Positions 11,641 through 22,764 of a DNA stretch of 64,000 bases are shown here, piece by piece (positions within the stretch are counted from its first letter, which is position 1; the number at the start of each line of letters is the position of its first letter). The stretch comes from Alnus glutinosa (Eukaryota > Streptophyta > Magnoliopsida > Fagales > Betulaceae): NCBI RefSeq assembly GCF_958979055.1, contig NC_084889.1:4852761-4916760 (forward strand), read 5' to 3'. Below the pieces are notes generated by a model. It was given only the letters and a program-made list of their open reading frames with translations, was not told the origin of the DNA and did no database searches. A program made the position numbers and the translations under genes.

Positions 11641-12504
11641 TACTAGTCTGGGTTTTTGAGTGGGGATAGGTCACTTGGTTGAAGTTGAACCACGTATTAT
11701 TAACTCTTCCCATTTTTCTTTCTTTATTTATTGTTATTCATTTTATCACTAACTAATCACTTTATATTATAGATTCTTATGCATTGAAATATCATGATAA
11801 ATTGAACCGTCCATATGATTAATTTAGAAAACAAAAACAACCATTGTTGTTGTTGTTGCTGATGTTGCTTTTATTATTATTATCTAATCTCATACTTTTT
11901 GTCCTAAAAGCTCATTCTAACCCTATTCTCTATTTCTATTTTAAATTGGTATAAAATTTTCTAAAATTTACATGTATTGGTTTATCTATTCTCAATCTAA
12001 ACTAAGATTGAGCTATTATGCTTCTTGAAATTTGTAGAAGCAAATTGTAGCTCACACTAACAGTTTTTTCTTCATTTTTTTTCTTTCCCTTGAATAAAGT
12101 TTCTCTCTTCGGATAATTAAATATTTTTAAAGAAAAATATTTAAATAATACAAAAAAGTGTAAGTAATCGAATGTAATTTTTTTTTTTTGAAAATTATTA
12201 ATTAAAATAAAAAAATAATTTTACTACTTCAAACTTAGATAAAAGTGCACCCATAGTTAAAGGTGTACAAGCAAAGCTGTTATTAACTACTAATTGAGAA
12301 TAACCGGATAATCGAATACCCCGACTGTGATTACCGATTATAAGGTTTTAAAAAATCAGTTAATAATCGAATATTGGCATGTTTTGCATTATGAATACTT
12401 CATGGAAATCGCTATAGGAGATATTGATGCAACGGTTATAGGAGGGACCCCATAGCTTTAACAAGAAAATACGACTTAAATTACATAAACAAAACAAGGG
12501 TTCA

Positions 12505-12642
12505 GGGGTCATCTATTTGTCGTTGAGCACATACAATCTAAGCTTGGTCCTTCCGTGCTGCGTTTACCCTCGAGGTCGCTCCTGCTTTCCAGACGAACCC
12601 TGCTCCATCACATTTAGGACACCTATGATAAGCATATATATA
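12505..12642 (-). pseudogene. DnaJ-type zinc-finger gene fragment, copy A, last exon
   Basis: The reverse strand reads CPKCDGAGFVWKAGAT, then an in-frame stop within the KDQA-IVCA block. It matches the better preserved copy at 42553-42694. The first CxxCxGxG finger is recognisable, but the premature stop makes it non-functional. The upstream exon of the same gene lies inverted at 19580-19745 in this copy. Confidence 0.65.
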
Positions 12643-12674
12643 ACATACAATGAAAGTGAAATAATGAACAAATC

Positions 12675-15334
12675 TGTAATATCCTTGACCTCTTTAAGGG
12701 ATAGAATAGTAATTTCCTTGAGTGAGAACTAGGCATAGTGGATTGGTCTAGTAATGAGAATGGTTTATATATATATATATATATACATATATTAAATTAA
12801 ACTTTTATCAAATAATCAGTTTTGTATTTTTTTTAGTAAATCTGTAAATGCTTTTACTTTATTAATATTATATTAATATTTATACCCAAACCCTAACCCT
12901 ATAAATTTGTCCTTAAGCCAGCTCTCTTTTCCCTTTTCTCTTACAATCCGCCGTCTCACCCTTTTTCACCCAAGCATTTCCTTGACTCTCTCACTCTCTC
13001 AGTTGGGAACCACTGCAAGTAAGCTCCTTGTACCTTCCTCCTCACTTTCTTTCAATAATCTTGACTAGTTGTACATTTCTAGCATGTGATTTTACTACTA
13101 CTCACTGACTTTGTCTTCTTGTTTCAACCTGTACCGGTACTCTTGTGCTTTAATGGAGTTTTCTTATTTTTTTTACTTCTTGTACCTGTTATGGGCTGCT
13201 GTGTCCTTTGGTAGCTCTTCATTATTTTATTTGTTGTTGATGATGTTTCTTCCTTCAAGAATCTGACCTCCAACCTGCTCTTTCCTTATTCTTCTTATCT
13301 ATTATTTATGGGATTTCCTTGTCAGGTCATTCCCCTCTTTGCATGTTGTTTATTCATTTTTTCTTTTGTTTTTTTTTTTCCCCTTTCTTTCCTTCTGGTT
13401 CCGGCCGTTCACACTATCTCCATAGGTTTTATTTTTCTTCAATTTATTTCCCATTTCCTTGTCCAACGTGGGACCCTTGTCTTTTGTTGTTTGTTGAATT
13501 TTTCCTCTTCTCTTCTTGTTGCATCGAGAAAAGGCCACCCACCTTTTCATGCACCTTGAATTTTGCTTTCCATATTTTTTGTCTCTTTATTATCTCTCTT
13601 TCCATGAGGTACTTAATACCCTTATTGCACAATTTTTCCCTTTTCTTCTATCTGAACCAGAATTTGCTCAGATTGTTGCTTGTGTTCTAGCCATTCTATC
13701 TCCTGCTTTGACTGTTCAGCTTTCCTTCCTAAAGCTTTTAAAGTCTTACCGGTGGGCTCCACTCTCTTTCTTTATTTGATTTCTTTTCTCTCTCCCATGT
13801 GAAGTTGTCTCACGTGATTTCATGACTCTAATAATATATATGTGTCACCTAATTAATGGTATAAATATTATTTCGTTAAGGTTGTTTTACATATATTTTG
13901 GAAACATTCTCAATATGCTAGCAAACCAAGCTGTAGATATGTTAGTACGTTGTCTAGTAGCGAGCTTATGCTAATGGATCGTTTGAACCTGTACTCAGGT
14001 GATTAGCTAGCAGCCAGATAATTTTTGTAGCTGCGTTTAGAGAGGTAAGGGACCCTCTACCCCTTCTCAAATTGTTTATGTTGTATTACTTTAATTATTC
14101 CTTTATTTGCATAATTGCGATTTGATTGTTCTTGTTCTTTATTTCAACTTATTTTGTTTGCATGAAGGATTTGTCTTAATTGGTTTTGACATGAAAGTTA
14201 TTTAGTGATATTTTGAAAGTAGTGATTTTAAGAAAAACCTCGGTTCTAAAGGACTTTGCAAATTTTAGAGAATTTATTATTTTACCCGTGATGGGAAATT
14301 TACCCCTTTTAGAAGCGACGAAAAGAGAAGCGTAAAATTGTGAAACCCTCCAACACGTTGCCCTTGGATATACAAGAAAAAGAATGAGAAAGTTTTATGA
14401 AATAAATAAAGGAGAAATTTTTGAGATAAGGGCACGTGTATGGAGGAGACTATTTGGCCCCAGAGTTATTGACGAAAATTCACAGAGGAGAAGCTCGGTA
14501 CCGTTGCTTGAGATGGAAGCGCACCCGCTGAAGAACGTTGAGAATGCGGTAATCCGTCTCTAGGTCATGCTAAGTGCACTTCAATTAATTAGCTGACGGG
14601 GCAGGCCTGCCGCCACAGTTACCTGCCATGGTCACAGCAAAGACCGCGCAACCCTAAGTACACAGGGCTTAATAGTGTACATGGACCCTATTATGAGAAT
14701 TCAGTTTTAAGTATATTAGTATAAATTATATCTTTTGTATAAAAGAATGGGTTTTGACTTGGTTATTGAGAATTGAATTGAAATTGATAAATGATATGAC
14801 ACAAGAAGTTTGGACGGTTTGTTTTAGATCCAAATGTTGTGAGAGAGAATTTTAATAAGAAGGTTATCTTGTGTAAACGGAGATAAGTGGTAATTATGCT
14901 TTGAACTGCATCAGAAAATAAATTGTTTTGAGGTTTTAAAGAAAATAATTTATCTCAACCTTTTTTATGGTTGAGGATTTCCTTACTGAGCATTTCTCGC
15001 TCACCCTTATTTTGTTTTATTTTCATGTTTTGAGCAGTGAGACCTAGGCGGCCGGAAATTTGGGAATTTAGACTAGCAGTAGGAGCATTGCATGTCTCTT
15101 TTGTTGTCTCTAGCGCATTGCACGAACTTATGCCCTCGGGCTTTTATCTATGTTGTCAGACTTAACTGTTATTTTGATAAACGTTTCAGCATGTAATGAA
15201 GCTTATGAATTTGACCATTTTGTTCGCTTTTGAAATCATGCATCCTAGTTTAAAGCTTGGCAGACCTTATGATTTTGTGCCTCTGAGTTTGCGTTTGGAC
15301 GACCCTAACCTTATCCGGTTTGGGGGGCGTTACA
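12675..15334 (+). mobile_element. Solo LTR (same family as 2055-4388), TSD AAATC
   Basis: It starts TGTAATATCC and ends GGGGGGCGTTACA, with the 5-bp direct repeat AAATC at 12670-12674 and 15335-15339. About 60 bases near the left (12706-12765) and the right 1.3 kb (14041-15334) match the LTR at 2055-4388. Between them, 12766-14040 is unrelated to the other copy and looks like a host gene promoter with a leader intron. No gag-pol coding is present. Length is 2660 bp. Confidence 0.8.
12885..14030 (+). promoter_or_regulatory. Promoter-like module with telo-box, TATA box and leader intron inside the LTR
   Basis: A telo-box AAACCCTAA (12888-12896) is followed by TATAAAT (12900-12906) and a pyrimidine-rich leader. 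A splice donor (CAA|GTAAGC, GT at 13019) and a T-rich tract ending in TTTTTGTAG (AG at 14029-14030) would define an intron of about 1.0 kb. Telo-boxes with CT-rich starts are typical of plant ribosomal-protein and elongation-factor genes. That this module came from such a gene is inference. No coding exon follows within the LTR. Confidence 0.5.
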
Positions 15335-15555
15335 AAATCACCCCAATCCCATACAAAGCATAAAAGACACGAAATAGGATGAGAGTTAGCAGGGAGGCAG
15401 AGTCAATTTTATTGGGCGTTTCATTATTTGGCCAAATCAATAGACTTCCTCATATGTTCATCTCCCTGACAAAGATGAATTAATATCTTAGAGCTTAACC
15501 CAAAAACATTTTACCTTTTGGCTTGTTTTATGCAATAAACATGAGTGTGATCTGT

Positions 15556-18500
15556 GACGACCCGTTTTTTTTTTTTTATATACAAAACGTAAAACGAGTC
15601 ATCGCAGTGGCACAACTACGTGTCGCACAGCCAACATATGGCACATGCCCCATAACATGTACCTGATAATCAGAGTATGACATATATCTATCTATGCAGC
15701 GGAAAACATAAATCTGAACAGCGGAAATTACAACTTATACATCTATTACAAATTAATTGCCACATAAAGCCATTTAACATCTATCTGTATGAGTCTTATT
15801 AACACAATATTTACAAAACAAATATGGCTTTACAAAGAATATGTGACACAAACGTCACAAGCTATACCAAACCTATAAAACAGTGGACAACCCGTGGTCC
15901 GACAATTACAACCGTCTTGGTGAGCTTCAGTCATAATATCCCAAGCACACTGCTACCGACCCATCGACTATACCGTAGTACCTGCAGCCAAAGAAACATC
16001 ATCTACACGGTTGTGGTGGTATCCACATCCGCATAGGTGAAATAATGAGTTCACCGCCTTAGTATACCTCATACTAAGACCTCAGTGGTATAAGACTAAC
16101 TGAGTTTTCACAAAGAACCAACCTCTATTTATTTTTAGTCGTGCGAGCACTATATTAGCCACCATTTACCAACAGCTAATGCAGCAAACACTGACTATTT
16201 AGAAAACATTTAAAACATACTATATAGCTGTGAACATATGTAGAAGTTCCAATCTACCGCTTGGAAGATTCTACATATAGACTCCTCTATAATAATACTT
16301 TTCACCGGTCGCTTGTGCAATTTGTGCAATTTGTGGCACTAAAGCTAAACTCAATCATGCTAACACGTCTTTCCTGGAGAACAAGAACAGTCAACCTTTC
16401 TACTCATAGACATGCCATTACTCACACTCGGGCAATCATGTATCCATGTACTTTCAAGTTCAATGTATGACCTTAACACATGACTATCCGATAGAAATAT
16501 ACATAAGCGCTTTTCATTTAAGACACTTATGCATACCAACACGTCTAGTAAAATCTACTCATAACATAAAAACATCACTCATTAAACAATGCTATACATG
16601 ATATGCATGACTGGGTCTACTGGGGCTTCGGTCCCCCACGATGCTGATAACTGCTGTTTTACTGTGTATCCTGTTCCTTTACTGCTGTACTACTGTTGAT
16701 GTATGCTCTATACTACATGCTCAATGTTCCGTGCTTGACCAGTATATATTTCACTACTGTATCATGCTCAAATCATGCAGTTGTTAAATCACGTCCTTTT
16801 AAAACTAAACAAATCCAGCATTTTACCCAACACTTTGAAATCATTCAAAACTTCGTTTCTTTATCAAATCTACGCAGTTTCAACATGACATATTCTCAAA
16901 CAATTTGCATAATTTAAATCTCAACCGCAGAACTTAACACTTTAAATCTATTCAATACTTTCCACTCATACACTATCTCTTTAACATCATTGATATAGTT
17001 TAAACATAATCGAAACTAAGCAAATCATTTCAAAGTATATACATTTCATCATATGGTTGGTTCGGATTCATAAACAATATATATATTTTTATCAATCCAA
17101 TACATACAAAAATATATATTTTCTCAGTGAGTGGAATACCCACCTTGGCTGCATTAGACTCCAACTCGAACACTCCTTGGACTCTAGTCACTTGGACTCT
17201 ACATTGGAGAACCAATTAAAGTCTCAAATCCGAACATGATCCTGCAAACATTGGTAGCATTAGACTATGCTATTGAATTACATACTCTATGACATCCTAA
17301 CTACCCGCGTGCTCACACGTCACATCACTCGCTTCTAAAGCTAGCTAGGTATCCTAAACAATTATTAGGCTAATCATTGGTTATAGGTTCTTATTATATC
17401 TTGCTTATTAACTAGGAGATGTATTTACTATTTTATTCGCCTACATATTATTTATTACATCACATTACCATTGTGAATCCATTAATGGTTTGTTGCTTAT
17501 TTACTAAGTTAACATTATATATTTAACATGTATGCATGCATATGTATATATGTACATATATATGTATACATATACAATACTTAAACTTAGTCCATTAATA
17601 CACTAAATTACTTAGTGTACGTAGATAAGTAAATTGGAAACCAAGTTACCTTACTATCATTATTAGACATTAAGCTTATGGTTTGTTTATCCACATAAGC
17701 CTAATTCAGTAATAAACTTAAGTACTTTTAATATAAGTGAATAAGTGCATTAGTTATTTAATTACTAACCATATAAATAGTTTAGATTATAGAACCTTAA
17801 CTTTATACAACATATTAATCTAATAGCTCTTTTTAAGCTATTTACGATCACATAGTATAATATACATTCTTAAAGCTTGAGGCATATACATTAACCTCAA
17901 AGCCAAGCATTATACTTAGGCTTAATTTGCTATTAGTCTACCACCATTCCACATAAACGCTCCTACCTTATTATTGACACACTTATCCATTAAGTCTTTC
18001 CAACCTAGGACCCTAGTGATTTAATCTTAAAGGTTATCTAAATGTCTTTAACTATATTATACTAAAATCCCATAATCTATTTATAATCACTTTACCTATT
18101 CATGGGTTTATTCTTTCGTTATGCCCACATACTTTATTTGCTCGTTTACTCAATGTAGTCTTTACTCATTTATTTACTTTAGTAATTATCTTGTTTGTTT
18201 AACTACATACAAAATAACAACTAACTCAACTCCTTTTAGGGCATAATCTAAAACTCCGTCACATACCCAAAACTACCTTCTCCGAGACTCCACCACATTA
18301 AGTCCATCAATACAATCCAACATCAAAAGCCAATCGGCCAACCAAACAAGACGCCCATTTTACAATACTTCCAACCGAAACCCATACACAACCAACTCCA
18401 CAATGCTAAGGCAACCTTTGAGCCCTACACCACACGGGTTCTACCCAAAATCATCAAGAATCCCAACTCAAAACATCACACGGCTAAGCTCAACAAATTA

Positions 18501-19556
18501 CCAACTAAATATTACCAAATTTGAAACTACATAATCCTCAAAGTTCATCTCCAATTAAGCTAACATCAACCTTAGAACATAAACAACCTTAATCCCTAAC
18601 AAATAGTCATAAACTAACATAACTATCCCATTTACAAACACAAACCAGATTTGGGGTTTTCATCAAAATCCATACTCATTTTCAGATTTCAATTAATTAA
18701 AACAAATGATCTAAGAACCCCAAATACTCAAACTCTAATTCAATAATAATAAAATCAATCCCCAAATAAATCATCATAGTTTATAAGGAATTACCTAGAG
18801 AATTTCCCTAGAAAATCCACCGAAAATCGCTACTGGACCGCCGGAAAACTCGCCGGAAAATCACTCCTAGAGGACCGGGTCTCACAGTCACGGGTTCACT
18901 GGGAATCGTCGGGTTCAACTCAGGGTCACGAGTCGCGGGTCACTCGAACTAACGGGTCTCTCCATCTCTGCGTCTCACTCTCTCAATCTCTCATGGGCTG
19001 GTGCCTAGAAGAAGTAGGAGAAATGGGTAGAAGAAAGAAAGGAAGAGGGAGGCTGGTGGGTGCGTGAGAAAGAAGAAGAAAAGAGAAAGAAAAAAGGAAA
19101 AAGGAAAGGAAGAAGAGGAGAGTGGCGTGAGTGAGTGTGTGGCTGAAAAGTGAGGGAGAGAATTATCTTCTCTCATCCAACCACAAGCCAACACGTGGCA
19201 GTGGGTGGGATTTTCTTATCTTAAATGCCCATACTTTCTATAAATTATGGTAACACCCCACGACAAATTAATTCTTTCATTTGATAATTGGTATTTAACC
19301 CTTACATTTAATCTAACTACATTTCACTAATACTATTAATTAATTATTCCACTACGCTCATTATTATTATTACTATTATTATTTCCTAAATACTTATTAG
19401 TAGTATTTTATTATTCCAATTTTCATTACTTTATCTTATACTCATTTTATTCTGGTAATATAAATATCAGTACCTAAAATATAATCATTAGTCTCACCAT
19501 TTAATAAATACAATTTATTAAATGCTAAATTCCTATTAATTTTTCTTTGTCTTCAC
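15556..19556 (-). mobile_element. 4-kb solo LTR, TSD TGATC
   Basis: The plus strand begins TGTGACGACCCG and ends CTTTGTCTTCACA, flanked by the 5-bp repeat TGATC (15551-15555 and 19557-19561). CGGGTCGTCACA on the minus strand is a common 3' end of plant gypsy LTRs, so the element reads right to left. CCACTCACTGAG on the minus strand near 17140 also fits that orientation. A GA-rich stretch at 19010-19110 lies in the U3 side. No gag-pol coding is seen. Another copy of the same end is at 1-60. Confidence 0.8.
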
Positions 19557-19579
19557 ATGATCAATATCAAGAAACCAGC

Positions 19580-19745
19580 AACATGTATAATCCAGAAGGG
19601 AAAAAAGAAGAAGCAAGAAAACTAAAAAACAATCTCAGAAGGACGTGTATCCGCGTACATACTAACACGTCCTTGCAGGCAAATAAGATAGGGAAAGTAG
19701 TCCCGAGAACCATTACAACCTGTCATCAGGTAAGTGGTGCCATCA
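19580..19745 (+). pseudogene. DnaJ-type gene fragment, copy A, upstream exon (inverted)
   Basis: This is the reverse complement of 43083-43215. It reads EARKLKNNLRRTC...QANKIGKVVP and ends at CATCAG|GTAAGTG, a good splice donor. It carries the undisturbed ATTACAAC site into which the hAT-type MITE inserted in copy B. Its orientation is opposite to the last exon at 12505-12642, so the gene fragment is rearranged and cannot be expressed as a unit. Confidence 0.6.
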
Positions 19746-19879
19746 GGGGATACATGAGGTATGTGGTACATTGTATGAAAAAAGGTTATCCGGTCAGTAA
19801 CCAAATAATCAGCAATTAGTAATAATCAAATATCCCAATTGCGATTACAGTTATGATAAAATAACCGCAATGACAATTG

Positions 19880-20144
19880 GTTGGATGGGTAAAGCGTTGT
19901 GGGCATGTGGCATATATAGTCGGGCACTTGGTGTCAAAAATAGGCCGTGTTTGCACGCGCCTGAGGGAGTGTGGGAATAGGCTATTGGCTTTACACCAAC
20001 ACGTTGGTTGAGAGGGGTTTGGTCACCGCGTCATTTTCTGAATTATAAACCCCAATTTGTCTTCTCTTAATCATACAGGGTTGATGGCTAATTATTTAAA
20101 GACCTCCGCCATGCCATGCCCAAGTGTACGATTCCATTTCTCTT

Positions 20145-20177
<33 letters not shown>

Positions 20178-20566
20178 ACTGGTTTGTAGTGCGGGTGCTG
20201 CGAGGAGCGAGAGAGAGAAAGAGAGACAGAGAGTGGTATTCCAACGTCGAAAGCAGAGCCATAAAGGATGAAAGATCTGTCTCTCTGATACACCTCTTCT
20301 CTTCTCTCTATGCTCCATTTGAGGATTTAACAACTTCTACTTCCGAGGTAACTGTTTCTACCACACACTTCTTTTCTTTCTTTCTTCGCTGTGATCCTCA
20401 ACTCAACGTGTCTGCCAAATTCTGTAGTTTCTGTATGTCTCCGAGGATTGGATTTCTTTTCTGCATAAGCTTCTAATTAAATACACAACTGTATATTATT
20501 CTTTCTCTATCTCTGCATGTAATTATCAGTGTTCAATTGGAAAATAGTTTCCAAATTTTCACATTT
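19880..20566 (+). promoter_or_regulatory. Duplicated promoter and 5' leader of the ACT-repeat gene (orphan)
   Basis: Sequence from GGCATGTGGCATATATAGTC through the GA repeat (20142-20167), the leader and its donor (TTCCGAG|GTAACTG at about 20347) is close to 43500-43958 upstream of the ACR4-like coding exons. No ACT-domain exon follows here: an LTR starts at 20672. If it is still active, it would drive a non-coding or chimeric transcript. Confidence 0.7.

Positions 20567-20567
<1 letters not shown>

Positions 20568-20619
<52 letters not shown>
20568..20619. repeat. (CT)n microsatellite
   Basis: About 26 CT units in the intron-1-like part of the duplicated leader. The matching site in copy B (about 44173-44202) has a shorter run, so this locus varies in length. 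Confidence 0.95.
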
Positions 20620-20621
<2 letters not shown>

Positions 20622-20671
20622 GCTGGAATTTAATTTATTTTCCTTGAATTTGAGAAATCAATCCGCTTCTA

Positions 20672-21093
20672 TGTTAGAAAAATAAAGTGGAAGACAGAAA
20701 CAAAGAAAGAAGAGAAACACAAAGTAATTAAAGACTACATCTTGCTCATTGCATTACATAGTTTGATTACAAGATAGGTTAATATATAGGCTTAACAAAA
20801 GTTAAAGACCAGTGTATAAAAAGAGAAACTGAGAGCTGATTACATAGTGGTATGGGTTTAGGAATGGCAAGAGATAAGAGGTATGGCTTGGTTGTGACTT
20901 GTGTGTTCTGCAATAGTAACTTGATCATGTAGAGATGTGCTGCTGTGGATGAGGAGTTGATGCAGAGATGTGCTGATGCAGTAGAGTTGAAGTAGCTAGA
21001 GATGTGCTGATGTAGTGGATCACTTGCTGCAGACTGGATGACTTGTTGCAGAGGAGTGATGACTTCCTTGCTGCAGAGGTTTATCCTCTAACA
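20672..21093 (-). mobile_element. LTR (copia-like), ends TGTTAG...CTAACA
   Basis: A 422-bp segment begins TGTTAGAAAAATAAAG and ends CCTCTAACA, with 6-bp inverted ends. It starts exactly where similarity to copy B stops. Directly right of it, CCCCTGCAAACTG on the plus strand would be a purine-rich tract on the minus strand, suggesting a 3' LTR of a minus-oriented element. The partner LTR and pol genes are not found to the right, so the element is incomplete. Confidence 0.6.
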
Positions 21094-21189
21094 TCCCCTG
21101 CAAACTGATGGGAGGAATTTTTTTCAGTTTGTCTTTTGCTTCTTAACATATATATATATATATATATATTTTTTTTGGATTGGCCTGAA

Positions 21190-21560
21190 TTTTTAAACTG
21201 TTCCTCAAAGCCTTAGGGCCAACTATGGGCAAAAAAAGAACCTACGAAAGGTTTTAGTAAGCTTGAGTCCTAAACATTGCTTCAAGCAAGAAATTGGGTC
21301 AACAATGAGGTTAAATAGGCTTAGGTTTTCAAGTTGTACCTCAAAGCCAGAATTAGGGCCAACGATGGGCCAATAAAAGAGCCTACAAAATGCTTTAATG
21401 ACCTTGAGTCTTAAACATTGCTTCAAGCAAGAAATTAGGCTAACAATGGGCCAAGAGAAAAGAGCCTACAAAGGACTTGAATGGGCTTGAGCCTTGTAAC
21501 ATTTGCCTCAAGCTTGAAATTTGACCAACAATGGGCCAAAGAGAAGATGGTCAACTATGG
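21190..21560. repeat. Tandem repeats of about 115 bp
   Basis: Three to four diverged units contain CTCAAAGCC, GGGCCAACNATGGGCCAA, AAAGAGCCTACAAA, CTTGAGTCNTAAACATTGCT and TCAAGCAAGAAATT. They probably belong to the non-coding internal part of the LTR element that begins at 20672. No coding is seen. Confidence 0.75.
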
Positions 21561-21989
21561 GGGCCAAAGACTGATTTTCCTCTCTTCATTTTTTTTTTTT
21601 TTTTCATGTTCAACGAACCATAACGATTACAACGGAAACAAATACAACTGAAACCAATTCGACAGAAGAAAGGTGAAACAGAGACCGTGATAACTGAAAT
21701 ACAACAGAAGAGTGTAGAAAAATTTAAAAAAAAAAGTGGAGAGACAACTAAAACAAACACACAAAGGTGTAGAAAATGTGGAGATATATTTCTAGAAGAC
21801 ATGCGGGTAAGAAAGGACACGGATGTAACTTGTAAAGAGAGAAAAAAGAAAAGAAGCAGAAATAAGGAGACAATGCTGTGCTTGGAGACGTGTGATGGAA
21901 AACATGGCAGAAAAGTGATGAAAAATGTATGGCTTTTGGCAGGAAAGTTAGAGAGAGAATGTAAGAGAGAGCTGACAGGATACAGAAAG

Positions 21990-22268
21990 AGAGGATATAA
22001 AGGTTAGTATGTGTATATTGAAGCGCGGTGAGAGTGTCAGAGCTTCTTTTTCGGTGTGAGATAACCAGAAAAAGAACAAACAAAAAAAGCTGAGAACAAG
22101 CGCTTTAGCTTGGAAAGAGATCAAGAAGGAGAACGTCGATCTCGTAAGTTTTTTTTTTTTTTTTTTTTTTTTAATGTTTTCGGTATATCATTTGGTTCGG
22201 TTTTGGTTTGTGTAGTGTAGTGTAGTGATGTTTTTTGCACTCGTAAACGATTTGTTTTTTTGTTTTAG
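21990..22268 (+). promoter_or_regulatory. Promoter-like block with TATA box and leader intron, no coding exon
   Basis: TATAAAG at 21996-22002 is followed by a purine-rich leader and a strong donor (GATCTC|GTAAGTT, GT at 22144). A T-rich tract ends in TTTTAG near 22268. I could not find an open frame that continues from it, so it may belong to a lost gene or to the neighbouring LTR element. Confidence 0.35.
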
Positions 22269-22693
22269 AAGGCGTTTTCGGTTGTGTTTCTGTTCTTTTT
22301 TTTTTTTTTTGCTTTCTCTTCGATCTATGTTTTCAGGCTCTGCATATGAATTTATGATTTTGCTTTGATAAACATAATGGAAGATTGTTGGATATGATAA
22401 TCAAAAGCTCTCATTCTGTGCTTTCGTAAATATTTTCTTTTGTTGTTGTTATGTATCATTTGTACAAATGCTTATTGGATATACTTTGCATTTATAGCTC
22501 CGTTTCCGTGTTTTCATTTTCGTTACAAATTGATGTTCTATTTATTAAACGAATTGTAAGTACTGTGTAGTACCCATTTAGTTTTTTTTTTTTTTTTTTT
22601 TTTTTTTGATAAGAAGTACCCATTTAGTTGAACACATGGGTCAGAATTGAAAGATTTGATATGATTAATTAAAGGGATCGTATTCATATCATC

Positions 22694-22696
<3 letters not shown>

Positions 22697-22762
<66 letters not shown>
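22697..22762. repeat. (AT)n microsatellite
   Basis: About 33 AT units directly abutting the left arm of the inverted-repeat element. A shorter AT tract (24363-24375) abuts its right arm. Confidence 0.95.

Positions 22763-22764
<2 letters not shown>

Larger units (their letters stand above)
11640..20671 (+). repeat. Segmental duplication, copy A
   Basis: The non-transposon parts of this span match 34706-44255: 11640-11765 with 34706-34847, 11766-12652 with 41728-42720, 15375-15555 and 19557-19777 with 42720-43410 (inverted), and 19880-20671 with 43500-44255. Two solo LTRs (12675-15334, 15556-19556) are unique to this copy. It ends abruptly at 20671, where an LTR begins. It contains the promoter and leader but not the coding exons of the downstream ACT-repeat gene. 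Confidence 0.85.

Noticed and set aside
13308..13779. Overlapping hydrophobic frames in three frames and on both strands
   Set aside because: They lie in T-rich intron-like sequence inside an LTR and look like by-products of pyrimidine-rich DNA.
2055..15334. The two related LTRs as the ends of one 13-kb retrotransposon
   Set aside because: Each has its own perfect 5-bp duplication (ATATC and AAATC), so they are independent insertions, and the DNA between them is CACTA and duplicated host DNA.
20088..20476. Frames across the duplicated leader (Ser-Leu rich)
   Set aside because: These translate GA/CT repeats in a 5' leader. The matching region in copy B is non-coding upstream of real exons.
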